A model generated the notes under the pieces. It was not told where the DNA came from. It did not search any database and was given only the letters and a program-made list of their open reading frames with translations. The translations under genes were made by a program, and so were the position numbers. DNA of 60,402 nt from Pseudoxanthomonas sp. (GTDB lineage: Bacteria; Pseudomonadota; Gammaproteobacteria; Xanthomonadales; Xanthomonadaceae), in NCBI RefSeq assembly GCF_024710765.1, contig NZ_JANJUE010000071.1, positions 1-60,402 of the forward strand. The letters run 5' to 3'. Below, piece by piece: positions 32,368-41,653 of the stretch (position 1 is its first letter; every line of letters starts with the position of its first letter).

Positions 32368-32996
32368 TGCGCTATCGCCTTGCCTGGCTGCTGTTGTTCG
32401 CGGCGCCCGTCGCGCATGCGGACGAACTGGTGATCTACCGCTGCACCGATGCCGCCGGCGCGCTCACCGTGCAGAACATGCCCTGCCCCAAGGGCAGCAA
32501 GCAGCAGATCAAGCGGATGCAGGCGCTGGCGACCGTGCCGATGACACCGACGCCGGCCATGTCCACGCAACCCGCGGCCGCACCCACCGAACCCGCGTCG
32601 ACTCCCGCGACTCCCGCGACGCCCACAGCCACCAGCGCGTCTTCCGCACCGGCGGCGGACACCGCCGCGCGCCTGCCGCCTCCCAATCTGTTCCGCTGCA
32701 CCACCCGCGATGGCGGCGGCTACGTGACCGAGGACAGCGAGCCGGCCTCGCGCTGCGAACCGCTGCAGACCACCGGGTTGGACGGCAATCCGCAGGGCGG
32801 TGCCGGCCAGGCCTGCGAGGTGGTGCACGACACCTGCGCGCGGGTTCCCGATGAAGGACTGTGCGAGGCGTGGACGAAGCTGCGCGACGAAGCGGAAGTG
32901 GCCTGGCGCTTCACCCGTGCGGAAACCAGCGAGAAGAACAAGGCCGAGTTCGATCGCGTCCAGCGCATCCTGGCCGAGAGTACCTGCGGCGGCTGA
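32367..32996 (+). CDS. Exported DUF4124-domain protein, paralogue
   Basis: The 209-residue protein has a signal peptide (MRYRLAWLLLFAAPVAHA), a DUF4124 domain (LVIYRCTDAAGALTVQNMPCPKGSKQQIKRM) and a Thr/Ala/Pro-rich linker (about 60-100). A Cys-containing C-terminal domain is shared in layout with the upstream gene (YVTEDSEPASRCEPL, CEVVHDTCARVPDEGLCEAWTKL). Translation is coupled to the upstream paralogue. Function unknown. Confidence 0.82.
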   Translation: MRYRLAWLLLFAAPVAHADELVIYRCTDAAGALTVQNMPCPKGSKQQIKRMQALATVPMTPTPAMSTQPAAAPTEPASTPATPATPTATSASSAPAADTAARLPPPNLFRCTTRDGGGYVTEDSEPASRCEPLQTTGLDGNPQGGAGQACEVVHDTCARVPDEGLCEAWTKLRDEAEVAWRFTRAETSEKNKAEFDRVQRILAESTCGG

Positions 32997-32999
32997 CAG

Positions 33000-33548
33000 G
33001 CGACGGAAGCCGGTCCGGCACCATGCGCCCGATTTCCCGGGCGGCTCGTCGAAGCAGGTGCCGCTCCCGCCAGCCCGCAACGCCGCCATGCATCGCGGCG
33101 GCGGATCATGCGCCAGTGGATCAGCCCCAGCACCAATGCAACCAAGTCCCGCGGTCGAACCCGGCAGGTTCGGCACCAGCGAGAGGATCCGGGTGCCGCA
33201 CCAGCCCAGGCCGGTCCCTTCGCCGAAGCCCCGCCAGCTCGCGAAGCCGGCATGCCGCTGTCCCTTCGCACGCAGGCTGGCCGAAACGCTGCGGATGATG
33301 AAAAAGCCCTCGATGAAGTTGTACGGCAGCACGAACCTCCACCAGACCGAAGCAGGCGACGCCTTGCGCGCGGCGGGCGATACCGCCGCCAATGTCCGCC
33401 CGAGATCACGGCAGTAGAACAACACCACGGCCAGGAGCAGGATCACCGCGGCCAGCGCGCCATACGGCCCGAACAGCGCGATTTCGCCGAAGATGCCCCG
33501 CCCTTCCGGCGCGACCCGGAATGCGGGCCACAGCGCCTCCGCCCACAC
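33000..33548 (-). pseudogene. Broken gene for a small multi-helix membrane protein
   Basis: From GTG at 33548 one frame encodes a plausible membrane protein (GPYGALAAVILLLAVVLFYCRDLG, WWRFVLPYNFIEGFFIIRSVSASLR, ILSLVPNLPG). Near 33145 the conserved reading moves to another frame (LVALVLGLIHWRMIRR), and near 33090 it returns to the first (MAALRAGGSG...). Two compensating frameshifts about 55 bp apart fit a decayed gene or sequencing errors. The layout is vaguely like DUF4328 proteins, but I cannot assign a family. It is convergent with the DUF4124 pair. Confidence 0.5.
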
Positions 33549-33601
33549 CGGCGGTCAACACGAGTTTCAGCGGAAGCAGCTATTTGGGCGTGGGCATGGA
33601 C

Positions 33602-34378
33602 TCAGAATCCGTAGCGCAGGAATCCACCATCCACCGCGATGCATTCGCCGGTGACGTAACTGGCCGCCGGCAGGCACAGGAAGCCCACCGCCGCCGCGAC
33701 TTCCTCCGGTTCGCCGATCCGGCGCATCGGCGTGCGCGCGATGACTTCCTCGTAGTAATCCGCGTCCGAAAGCGGCCCGGACGTCCGGCGGGTGCGGATG
33801 TACCAGGGTGCCACCGCGTTCACCCGCACGCCGTCCTCGGCCCATTCGACCGCCAGGTTGCGGGTCATCTGCTGCAGCGCGGCCTTGGTCATGCCATAGG
33901 GCGTGCCACTGCGCACGGCGGTGATGCCGGACACACTGCCGACGTTGACGATGGCCGAACTGGCATGCCGGGTCAGCAGCGGATGGGCGTAGCGTGACAG
34001 CTCGAACGCGGAGAACAGGTTGGTTTCGAAGATCCCGCGCCATTCGTCCTCGGTGTAGTCCACCGCGGCCTTGGTGACGTTGCCGCCCGCATTGTTGATG
34101 AGCAGGTTGAGGCCATCGGCGTGATCTTCCACCCAATCGAGGATCGCACGCCGGTCCTCATCGTCGGCCACGTCGGCAGCCATTGTCGCCACTTCGTTTC
34201 CGGGGAATTCCTCGGCGAGATCCTCGCGCGCGGCATCCAGCAGATCCTCGTCGCGCGCGACCAGCATCACATCCGCGCCGAAACCCAGCAGTTCGCGCGC
34301 GATCGCCAGGCCGATGCCGGCGCTGGCACCGGTGATCAATGCAGTCTGCCCGTCCAGTCGCCACCGATGGGATGCCAT
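33602..34378 (-). CDS. Short-chain dehydrogenase/reductase
   Basis: This 258-residue classical SDR has the NAD(P)-binding TGASAGIG motif (16-23), NNAG, the catalytic Ser in GSVSG and the YGMTK pair (Tyr-x3-Lys), ending with CIAVDGGFLRYGF. It resembles tropinone-reductase-like SDRs; the substrate is unknown. ATG at 34378 gives MASHRWRLDGQTALITG, the usual N-terminus. It is divergent from a small lipoprotein gene, with 57 bp between them. Confidence 0.9.
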   Translation of the reverse strand: MASHRWRLDGQTALITGASAGIGLAIARELLGFGADVMLVARDEDLLDAAREDLAEEFPGNEVATMAADVADDEDRRAILDWVEDHADGLNLLINNAGGNVTKAAVDYTEDEWRGIFETNLFSAFELSRYAHPLLTRHASSAIVNVGSVSGITAVRSGTPYGMTKAALQQMTRNLAVEWAEDGVRVNAVAPWYIRTRRTSGPLSDADYYEEVIARTPMRRIGEPEEVAAAVGFLCLPAASYVTGECIAVDGGFLRYGF

Positions 34379-34435
34379 GCGTCGCTCCGTCAGAATGGGG
34401 GTAGCATACCGCCAGCCATTCCGGAGGAGCATCGC

Positions 34436-34660
34436 ATGAAGAGGCATCCGATCACCTGCCTGTTGCTGTTGCTGCCGTTGTGCGCGTGCCGGCCGACGCC
34501 GCCGCCGACGGAACATCCGCCGGAACCACAGGCCGTGCGCGCCACCGAACTGCGCGACGCCATCCAGGCGCCGCTGGACAAGGCCAAGGCGGTCCAGGAG
34601 ACCACCCGCAAGGCCACCGAGGACACCCGCGCGGCCATCGATGCCGCCGAGCGGCAGTAG
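34436..34660 (+). CDS. Small putative lipoprotein
   Basis: This is a 74-residue protein with a lipoprotein signal (MKRHPITCLLLLLPLCAC, lipobox-like LCA-C18). A Pro-rich stretch follows, then a charged helical C-terminus (ELRDAIQAPLDKAKAVQETTRKA) that looks able to form a coiled coil. A strong GGAGGAG site precedes the ATG and TAGCAT upstream could be its -10. It is followed by a good terminator. No family is recognised. Confidence 0.75.
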   Translation: MKRHPITCLLLLLPLCACRPTPPPTEHPPEPQAVRATELRDAIQAPLDKAKAVQETTRKATEDTRAAIDAAERQ

Positions 34661-34687
34661 CCTGCATCGCATCGGCGGGCCGGCATG

Positions 34688-34717
34688 AAAAAAGCCCTCC
34701 TTGCGGAGGGCTTTTTC
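34688..34717. terminator. Bidirectional intrinsic terminator
   Basis: AAAAAGCCCTCC-TTGC-GGAGGGCTTTTT has a GC stem with A- and T-tracts on either side. It serves both the lipoprotein gene (+) and sppA (-), which converge here. Confidence 0.9.
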
Positions 34718-34745
34718 GTCTGACGCGGCAGGACGCGGGAAGCGC

Positions 34746-36656
34746 TCAGTAACCGCAGAAGCAATAGGCCAGCGCCTTGACCGGCGTGCCCTGGCGATCC
34801 TGCAGGGCCTCTTCCACGAAGCGCAGTTGCGTGTTCGCTTCCGGCAGGCGTTGCGCGAGCATCGCGCGGGCGATGTCCGAATCCTTCAGCCAAAGCGCGC
34901 CGATGCGCGAGCCGGCCATCCGGCCCATGAACTGGGCGAACGGCGAGGCATTCTGCTCGATGTAGCGCACGCGATACTTGTCGGCGCCACCCAGCTTGGC
35001 CAGCTGCGCGGCGTACTCGGTCGCCGCCTGCATGCCACCGAGTTCGTCGACCAGGCCACGCTCCTTGGCCTGCGCGCCGCTCCAGACGCGGCCGCGGGCG
35101 ACTTCGTCCACCGCCTCGACCGGCTTCTTGCGCGCGTCGGCGACCTTGCCGGTGAAGTCCGCATAGCCCTTGTTGATGATCGACTGGATCACCTGGCCGA
35201 CCGCCGGATCCAGCGGACGGGTAATGTCGAACGCGCCCGCGAATCGGGTGGTGCCCACGCCGTCGGTATGCACGCCGATCTTCTCCAGCGTGCGCGGCAC
35301 GGTCGGAATCATGCCGAAGATGCCGATGGAACCGGTGATGGTGGAGGGATCGGCATAGATGCGATCGGCGTTCATCGAGATCCAGTAGCCACCCGAGGCG
35401 GCCAGATCACCCATCGACACCACCACCGGCTTGCCGGCGGCCTTAAGCGCGGCCACTTCGCGGCGGATCTGCTCGGATGCGAACACGCCGCCGCCCGGGG
35501 AATCCACACGCAACACCACCGCCTTCACGTCCTCGTCGTCGCGCGCCTCGCGCAGCAGCGCGGACGTCGATTCGCCGCCGATGCGGCCGGCCGGCTGCTC
35601 GCCGTCGGTGATTTCGCCTTCGGCCACCACCACCGCGATCTGCGCGCGCTTGTCCAGCGTGGCGGCGCGTTGCGCGTCCAGGTGGGCGAGGTAACCGTCC
35701 AGGGTGACTTGGCGGAAACCGGTGTCGGAGTCCTCGTCGGCCACGCCGCGTTCGATCAGCAGGTTCTCCACGTCCTCGCGGGTCTTCAGTCCGTCCACCA
35801 GCTTCTGCTGCAGGGCGAACTTGGCCAGATCGCCACCGGCGGCGGCGATGCCTTCCGGCAGCGTGTCGATGCCGGCGGCCAGTTGCTGCGGGGTCAGCTT
35901 GCGTGCCTTGGCGACGTCGCCCAGGTAGCGCTGCCACACGTCGTTCATCCAGAACAGATCGGCTTCCTTGGCTTCCGGCGAGGCGGCGTCCAGCACGTAG
36001 GGTTCGATCGCGGACTTGAACTCGCCCACCCGGAACACGTGCACGTCCACGCCCAGCTTTTCCTGCAGGGCCTGGCGGAAATACTGGCGATAGCGACCCA
36101 GGCCTTCCAGCAGCAATCCACCCATCGGATCCAGGTAGACCTCGTTGGCCTGCGCGGCCAGCAGGTACTGGTGCTGGCCCAGGTTCTCGCCGAACGCCAC
36201 GATCTGCTTGCCCGAGGCGCGGAAGCGCTCCAGCGCCGCGGCGACTTCGCGCAGCGAGGCGTAGCCGGTCGGCTGCAGCTTGTCCACACGCAGCATCATC
36301 CGCTCGATCTTCTTGTCCTCGCGCGCCGCATCGATCGCGCGCACGAGATCACGCAGCTGGATTTCCTCGGCGTCCTTGTCATTGAGCAGCTTGGCCAGCG
36401 CGCGGGTCGCCGGATCCGTGCTGTATTGCTCCACCAGGCGCCCTTCCGGCGCGACCACCAGCGTGGTGCGATCGATGACCGGCTTGACCGCGCTGCTGGA
36501 GCTGATCCCGGCCAGCAGGATCAGGAACATGATCAGGAACAGCAGGAACCCGAAGAACAGCACGTTCAGGAACAGCTTGCGGGCGAAATTGACCACGTTC
36601 CAGGCGCCCACGAAGAAGGTGGCGACGGGTCCGCGGACGGGAGGCGGTTGGTTCAT
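34746..36656 (-). CDS. sppA: Signal peptide peptidase SppA (67K type)
   Basis: This 636-residue inner-membrane protease degrades cleaved signal peptides. One N-terminal helix (about 25-52, NVLFFGFLLFLIMFLILLAG) anchors it, followed by two tandem S49 domains as in E. coli SppA. The catalytic Ser is in SMGDLAASGGYWISMNADRIYADPSTITGSIGIFG, with the general-base Lys expected in the first domain. The C-terminus ends with the unusual AYCFCGY. The terminator at 34688-34717 follows the gene. Confidence 0.94.
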   Translation of the reverse strand: MNQPPPVRGPVATFFVGAWNVVNFARKLFLNVLFFGFLLFLIMFLILLAGISSSSAVKPVIDRTTLVVAPEGRLVEQYSTDPATRALAKLLNDKDAEEIQLRDLVRAIDAAREDKKIERMMLRVDKLQPTGYASLREVAAALERFRASGKQIVAFGENLGQHQYLLAAQANEVYLDPMGGLLLEGLGRYRQYFRQALQEKLGVDVHVFRVGEFKSAIEPYVLDAASPEAKEADLFWMNDVWQRYLGDVAKARKLTPQQLAAGIDTLPEGIAAAGGDLAKFALQQKLVDGLKTREDVENLLIERGVADEDSDTGFRQVTLDGYLAHLDAQRAATLDKRAQIAVVVAEGEITDGEQPAGRIGGESTSALLREARDDEDVKAVVLRVDSPGGGVFASEQIRREVAALKAAGKPVVVSMGDLAASGGYWISMNADRIYADPSTITGSIGIFGMIPTVPRTLEKIGVHTDGVGTTRFAGAFDITRPLDPAVGQVIQSIINKGYADFTGKVADARKKPVEAVDEVARGRVWSGAQAKERGLVDELGGMQAATEYAAQLAKLGGADKYRVRYIEQNASPFAQFMGRMAGSRIGALWLKDSDIARAMLAQRLPEANTQLRFVEEALQDRQGTPVKALAYCFCGY

Positions 36657-36742
36657 GGGGGTGGAGGCTCCGGTATTCCTGGGGCCAGCTTAACGGTTCG
36701 GCCCGGGGGGCGGCATGCCCCTTTAGTCACCGTGCGCCGATG

Positions 36743-38113
36743 TCAGTCGGCGCACGGAGTGGCCAGCAGGCGCCGGCTGCTGCGGTTGAAACGCCAGCCC
36801 AGGCTGACCGCGGCGGCGGTGAGTCCCATGATCAGGCCCAGCCACATGCCCTGCGGTCCCCAGCCCAGGCCCAGCCCGAAACCGGCCCCGAGCGGCATGC
36901 CCAGGCCCCAGTAGGAAAACATCGCCAGCCACATCGGCGCCCGGGTGTCCTTCAATCCGCGCAGCGCGCCCGCCGAGAGCACCTGGATGCCGTCGGGGAA
37001 CTGGAATGCCGCGGCGTACAGCAGCAGCGTACCGGCCAGGGCCGCCACCGCCAGATCCTGGGTGTACAGGGACACCACCGCGTCATGCCCGAACAGCAGC
37101 ACCAGCGCCGACAGGGCCTGGGTGCACAGCACGATGGCGTAACCGGCGTGGGCCGCCCGCCGGACACCCGCCGGATCGTCGGCGCCCAGCGCGTGGCCCA
37201 CGCGCACGGTGGTGGCCTCGGCGACGCCCATCGGCACCATGAAGCACAGCGCCGCCACATTGATGGCGATCTGGTGCGCGGCGGCCGAGACGGCGCCCAG
37301 CCGCGCGATCAACAGCGCGGTCACGATGAACAGGCTGCCCTCCATCAGCACGGTGATGCCGATCGGCAGGCCGGTCCTGAGCAGCTGCGCGATCGCCGGC
37401 CAGCGCGGGGGTTCGAAATGGCTGAACAGCTTCAGATGGGCAAACCGGCGCGAGTGCCACAGGTACAGCGCGAAGCAGGTCGCCTGCACCCACATGGTGA
37501 TCGCCGAAGCGGTGCCGAGCCCGGCCGCGCCCATCTCCGGCAGGCCGAACTTGCCGAAGGTCAGCACGTAGCCAAGCGGCGCCAGCACCAGCAGGCCGCC
37601 GAAGCCCAGCAGCATGGTCGGCAACGTCCAGTGCATGCCTTCGCTCAGGTAGCGCATGCAGAAGTAGAAGGTCAGCGCCGGCACGCCCCAGCGGATCGCG
37701 TGCAGGAAGCCGGTGGCGCCGGGAATGATGTCCGGGGCGATGCCGAACGCGCCCAGCGCGTACGGCGCCAGGGTCAGGAAGCCGAACATCAGCACGCCCA
37801 GGCCCAGCGACAGCCACAGCGCCTGGCGGAACAGCGGTCCGATTTCGTCGCGCCGGTTGGCGCCGTCCAGTTGCGAGACCGAAGCGGTGAGCGAGATCAG
37901 CGTGCCGATCGGCACCATCATCGGCAGCCACAGCAAGGCGGTGCCGACCGTGACCGAGGCCAGGGTCTGGGTGCTGTGGTGTCCGGCGATGACGTTGTCG
38001 ACGAAGCCGATGAGACCGGTAGAGACATGGCCCAGCACCAGCGGCAGGGCAAGTTTCGCGGAAGCGCGGACCTCATCGCCGAAACGCGGCGAATGGGAGA
38101 CGGTGGAAGACAT
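36743..38113 (-). CDS. MATE-family multidrug exporter (NorM-like)
   Basis: This is a 456-residue protein with 12 predicted membrane helices in two homologous halves. The first begins LALPLVLGHVSTGLIGFVDNVIAGHHSTQTLASVTVG and the second near RTGLPIGITVLMEGSLFIVTALLIARLGAVSAAAHQIAINVA, both typical of NorM/MATE cation-coupled drug and metabolite exporters. The start MSSTVSHSPRFGDEVRASAKL fits the family. It follows sppA's start by about 86 bp on the same strand and is divergent from the DUF3667 gene. Confidence 0.92.
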   Translation of the reverse strand: MSSTVSHSPRFGDEVRASAKLALPLVLGHVSTGLIGFVDNVIAGHHSTQTLASVTVGTALLWLPMMVPIGTLISLTASVSQLDGANRRDEIGPLFRQALWLSLGLGVLMFGFLTLAPYALGAFGIAPDIIPGATGFLHAIRWGVPALTFYFCMRYLSEGMHWTLPTMLLGFGGLLVLAPLGYVLTFGKFGLPEMGAAGLGTASAITMWVQATCFALYLWHSRRFAHLKLFSHFEPPRWPAIAQLLRTGLPIGITVLMEGSLFIVTALLIARLGAVSAAAHQIAINVAALCFMVPMGVAEATTVRVGHALGADDPAGVRRAAHAGYAIVLCTQALSALVLLFGHDAVVSLYTQDLAVAALAGTLLLYAAAFQFPDGIQVLSAGALRGLKDTRAPMWLAMFSYWGLGMPLGAGFGLGLGWGPQGMWLGLIMGLTAAAVSLGWRFNRSSRRLLATPCAD

Positions 38114-38213
38114 GGGGGAGACCGCCGGACTACGGTCGCGCGGTCGCGCGCTGGCACCGGGTCACGGGAGGCCGGTATCTTACCCGCTCGCGCCAGGGGA
38201 AGCACAACCGCAG

Positions 38214-39446
38214 ATGAGCAGCCAGACCGACGTATTGCCGCACGACCATGCGCCCGCCGGGTGCGAGAACTGCGCCACGCCATTGCAGGGCGAGTTCTGC
38301 CATCACTGCGGCCAGTCCTCGCACAATCCATTGCGCCATGCCGGCCACGCGATCGAGGAAGTATTCGAATCGTTCTGGCACCTGGACGGCCGCATCTTCC
38401 GCACCCTGCGCACGCTCTGTTCGCCGGGTCGCCTGGCCAATGCCTACCTGGCCGGCCATCGCGCTCCCTACGTCGCGCCGTTGCGGCTGTTCGTCATCAT
38501 CAGCGTACTGACGTTCTTCATCGCGCAGTTCGCCGTGCATATCGGCGAGCCCACGCCCGACGCGGTGGTCAAGGGCAATTTCGAGGAGGCGACGACGGTC
38601 GCCGAAGTGGAGCGCCAGCGCGATGAGGCCATCCGCGGCCTGCTCGAAGGCAAGGCCGCGGTCGGCAACATCCCCGGCGCCGCCATCGGCTTCGAACGCA
38701 GCATCAAGGCGCTGCGCCTGCAGGCGCGGGAACGCATCGCCGAGCTGGATCCGAAGCATCCCTCGCTGCAGCAGCCCCTGGAATCCACCGGACCGGTCGC
38801 CGCACCGGCGCCGGAAACCGCCGACGCGCCGTCCACTCCGCCACCGGACAGCACGCCCACGGGCGAACCGTCCGCTTCGCTTGCGTCCTCCCTGCCCCCC
38901 ACCTCGTCCGCGACCACGGACAAGGACGAGGACGCGCAGGCCGAACCCAAGGGATTCCTCGATCGCTGGCTGAAGAAGAAAGCGCATCGCGCGGAAGAAA
39001 ACTGGGAGCGCTTCCAGAAGGATCCGGAGCTGATCAAGAACGCCGGACTCAAGGCCATTCCCACCGCGCTGTTCTTCATGGTCCCGATCTTCGCGGTGTT
39101 CCTGAAGATCGCCTACCTGGGCTCGGGCCGGCTGTACCTGGAGCATCTGGTGGTCGCCCTGTACAGCCATGCGTGGCTGTGCCTGGCGTTGCTCGGCATC
39201 TTCCTGCTGATGGCGCTGGACGAATGGATCACGCCGCATGCCGCCTGGTTCGCCAGCATCACCGGCCTGCTCCAGTTCGTGCTCTGGTGGTGGATGCCGA
39301 TCTACCTGCTGCTGATGCAGAAACGGGTCTATGGCCAGGCGTGGTGGCTGACGATGCTGAAGTACCTCGCCGTCGGCATGATCTACCTGTTCCTGGTGAG
39401 TTTCGCGGCGATGTTCGTCCTCCTCACCAGCTTCATCAATGCATGA
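38214..39446 (+). CDS. DUF3667 zinc-ribbon membrane protein
   Basis: The 410-residue protein starts with a CxxC...CxxC zinc ribbon (CENCATPLQGEFCHHCGQ). The DUF3667 core (LDGRIFRTLRTLCSPGRLANAYLAGHRAPYVAPLRLFVIISVLTFFIAQF) and a long cytoplasmic or periplasmic Ala/Pro/Thr-rich segment (about 90-260) follow, then four to five C-terminal helices. Function unknown. Its stop overlaps the next start (ATGA). ATG at 38214 is chosen because it immediately precedes the ribbon. Confidence 0.85.
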   Translation: MSSQTDVLPHDHAPAGCENCATPLQGEFCHHCGQSSHNPLRHAGHAIEEVFESFWHLDGRIFRTLRTLCSPGRLANAYLAGHRAPYVAPLRLFVIISVLTFFIAQFAVHIGEPTPDAVVKGNFEEATTVAEVERQRDEAIRGLLEGKAAVGNIPGAAIGFERSIKALRLQARERIAELDPKHPSLQQPLESTGPVAAPAPETADAPSTPPPDSTPTGEPSASLASSLPPTSSATTDKDEDAQAEPKGFLDRWLKKKAHRAEENWERFQKDPELIKNAGLKAIPTALFFMVPIFAVFLKIAYLGSGRLYLEHLVVALYSHAWLCLALLGIFLLMALDEWITPHAAWFASITGLLQFVLWWWMPIYLLLMQKRVYGQAWWLTMLKYLAVGMIYLFLVSFAAMFVLLTSFINA

Positions 39447-39757
39447 CGATCATCTACGAGGTCGACCTCGCCATCGCCTCGGACATCGCCGAGGCGCATG
39501 CGCGCTGGCTGGACGCGCACGTGCGCGAAATGCTGGATTTCGCGGGGTTCCGGGAAGCGGAAATCCTGGAACGGCTGGATCCGCCCGCCGATCCCGGATG
39601 GGTGGCGCGCTGTGTCCGCTATCGACTGATCGATCGCGCCGCACTCGACGCCTATCTGCGCGATCACGCGCCGCGCATGCGTGCCGAGGGCGTCGCCCGC
39701 TTTGGTGATCGGGTGCACGCCAGCCGGCGGATTCTCGCGAACGCCGCGCGCCGCTGA
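39443..39757 (+). CDS. DUF4286 family protein
   Basis: This 104-residue cytoplasmic protein (MTIIYEVDLAIASDIAEAHARWLDAHVREMLDF, VRYRLIDRAALDAYLRDHAPRMRAEG) matches DUF4286 at full length; the family resembles ferredoxin-like antibiotic-biosynthesis monooxygenase folds, but its role is not known. It is translationally coupled to the DUF3667 gene through an ATGA overlap. Confidence 0.85.
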   Translation: MTIIYEVDLAIASDIAEAHARWLDAHVREMLDFAGFREAEILERLDPPADPGWVARCVRYRLIDRAALDAYLRDHAPRMRAEGVARFGDRVHASRRILANAARR

Positions 39758-39775
39758 GCCACGTCGTTCCGCGGG

Positions 39776-40381
39776 CTACTGGCTCCGCCGCCGATGCAGC
39801 CAATCGCCACGACGCGCAGGCTCGATCTCCAGCAGCGCCTGCAGGAACGACGCGCGCTCCCGCGGGGGAATACGCTGCGCCAGCGCGGCGAGATCATCGC
39901 GCTGCGTCGCATCCGATTGCCGCAACAGGGCCAGCAGCATCGCGCGCTGATCCTCGGGCACGTAGGCGAACAGCGGTTGCAGGCGTGGCCAGTCCGCCCC
40001 CAGTTCGGGGCCTAGTTCCCAGCCATGCTGCTGCGAGACATCCTGCTGGGCGTACAGCGTGCGCAGGCGTGCCTGTTCTTCCGGGGGCAGGGCGGCGAAC
40101 GCCTGCGCCGCCGCGCGCAGTTGCGCGCGCTGGCTTTCGTCCAGTGCGCGCCAGGACTGGTACCGGCCTCGCTGGCGCGCCCGTTCCATCGGCGCCAACG
40201 CATCCCACGCCTGCGCACGCGCGGCGACCTGCGCACGCTGTGGCCCGGAAAGCGCGGACCAGCGCGCGCGGCTGTCCGCCAACACGGTTTCCACCCCGGG
40301 CGGCAGCGCATGGGCCCACCAGGCCGCGCAGACGGCGAACACGGCCAGGGCCAGCGCAAGGCACTCAGAACGTCGTGTCAC
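39776..40381 (-). CDS. DUF3106 exported protein
   Basis: This is a 201-residue protein with an N-terminal signal or anchor helix (SECLALALAVFAVCAAWWAHA) and helical repeats typical of DUF3106 (LSGPQRAQVAARAQAWDALAPMERARQRGRYQSW, LPPEEQARLRTLYA). GTG at 40381 is chosen because it overlaps the end of the upstream gene by 17 nt and gives a normal signal sequence. With the sigma-like membrane protein upstream it forms a two-gene unit. Function unknown; a periplasmic partner of that protein is possible. Confidence 0.8.
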   Translation of the reverse strand: MTRRSECLALALAVFAVCAAWWAHALPPGVETVLADSRARWSALSGPQRAQVAARAQAWDALAPMERARQRGRYQSWRALDESQRAQLRAAAQAFAALPPEEQARLRTLYAQQDVSQQHGWELGPELGADWPRLQPLFAYVPEDQRAMLLALLRQSDATQRDDLAALAQRIPPRERASFLQALLEIEPARRGDWLHRRRSQ

Positions 40382-41390
40382 GGCCTTCCTCCCCGATGGC
40401 CGCCGCATCGGCGGCGGTGGTTGCCGGGTCCGCCGGCAAGGGCTGGCTGCGGCCCGCCAGGTACCAGGCCAGGAACGCGGCCTCGCCCGACAGCGATTCG
40501 CTTTCCGGGTCCAGCAGCAGGTCCAGATCCGGATGCAGCGGCAGGGCGTCCTCCGCCGCGACCGAGGCCGCCGGCGCATCGGCCGGCGCCAATGCTTCGC
40601 TGCGGATGTCGGGTTCCTCGGCCAACCCCAGGCCGGTCTCGCCGACCTGTTCCAGCGTACCGCCCATCCGTCCCCACCAGGCCGGTGGTGCGAAAAAGGT
40701 CACCGCCAGCCCACCCGCGCATGCCAGCACGATGGCCACCACCGCCCAGCGCCGCCATCGGCCCGGCGTGGACGCTGCCTTCCGGGGCGCGCGTCCGCCC
40801 GATACGGGAACGGGTGGGGTGCGCGATGGCCGCGGCGCTGCCGGCTCCGGCCGCAGTGCGCGCTCGCGCAGCCGCGCCAACCGCGCCATCCGCTCCGGCG
40901 GAAGCTCGCGCATCTGCTGCTGGATCGCGTCGGCCAGCGCCCGCCAACCGATGGGGTCGGGCTGCCCGGTCGCATCCAGCGGGCAGGCCGCCGCCAGCGA
41001 CGCGCGGTAATGGGTCAGATCGATGCCCAGCACCTCGACCGCTTCATCCTCCGGCAAGCCCGCTGCCAGGCGGCTCAGGAGCGCGCGGCGATCCTCCGGC
41101 GCCAGCGCACCGAGGTGCGCCAGCGGCTCCGGCCAATGCGCCGCGGCGGGAGCCCGGTGCAGGACCGGGGACGCCATCAGGCGCTGCCAGAAGCCGCGCG
41201 GCCAGTCCGCCATCGGCAGTCCGGGAGCCTGTTCCGAGAACGCCCGCATCGCGGTCGCCAAGGCGACATCGCCGTGTTCGGCGTCTCCGCACTGCAACTG
41301 GGCGAACAGGGCGCCCCGGCGCTCGACGCCACGCAGGAAAGCGGCCAGGGCGGGGGGCGCCGGGGCGGCGGACGGCGACGGATCAGTCAT
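40365..41390 (-). CDS. Sigma-70-like membrane protein of unknown function
   Basis: This is a 341-residue protein. The first 190 residues resemble a degenerate ECF sigma factor: a region-2-like helix set, then LGALAPEDRRALLSRLAAGLPEDEAVEVLGIDLTHYRASLAAA, the layout of a region-4 helix-turn-helix. A single membrane helix follows at about 215-240 (WAVVAIVLACAGGLAVTFFA) and then a periplasmic acidic tail. A sigma-like module tied to the membrane is odd; it may have lost DNA binding. TATGAT at 41420-41415 on the minus strand is a candidate -10. Confidence 0.7.
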   Translation of the reverse strand: MTDPSPSAAPAPPALAAFLRGVERRGALFAQLQCGDAEHGDVALATAMRAFSEQAPGLPMADWPRGFWQRLMASPVLHRAPAAAHWPEPLAHLGALAPEDRRALLSRLAAGLPEDEAVEVLGIDLTHYRASLAAACPLDATGQPDPIGWRALADAIQQQMRELPPERMARLARLRERALRPEPAAPRPSRTPPVPVSGGRAPRKAASTPGRWRRWAVVAIVLACAGGLAVTFFAPPAWWGRMGGTLEQVGETGLGLAEEPDIRSEALAPADAPAASVAAEDALPLHPDLDLLLDPESESLSGEAAFLAWYLAGRSQPLPADPATTAADAAAIGEEGRDTTF

Positions 41391-41653
41391 GGAAGCGCGG
41401 GCTCATCACCTCGAATCATAGCGGTCGCCAACGTGATTCCGTGCGCTTGACACTGCTTGGAATCCTGCTCTCCCAAGCGCCGCAAGGCTTTCGCGGATTT
41501 GCGTTGTGCACAGCAGTCACGCGGGTGTCACGATCGTGCGGGCCGGTGTGGCCAGCCGTCACATTTCAGCTTGGTTTCACAATTAAATGATTGATTCAAA
41601 AGAAGAATATTGTTTTGGCGTTTTTTTCACCAACCACCACGGGAGGCCTGAAA

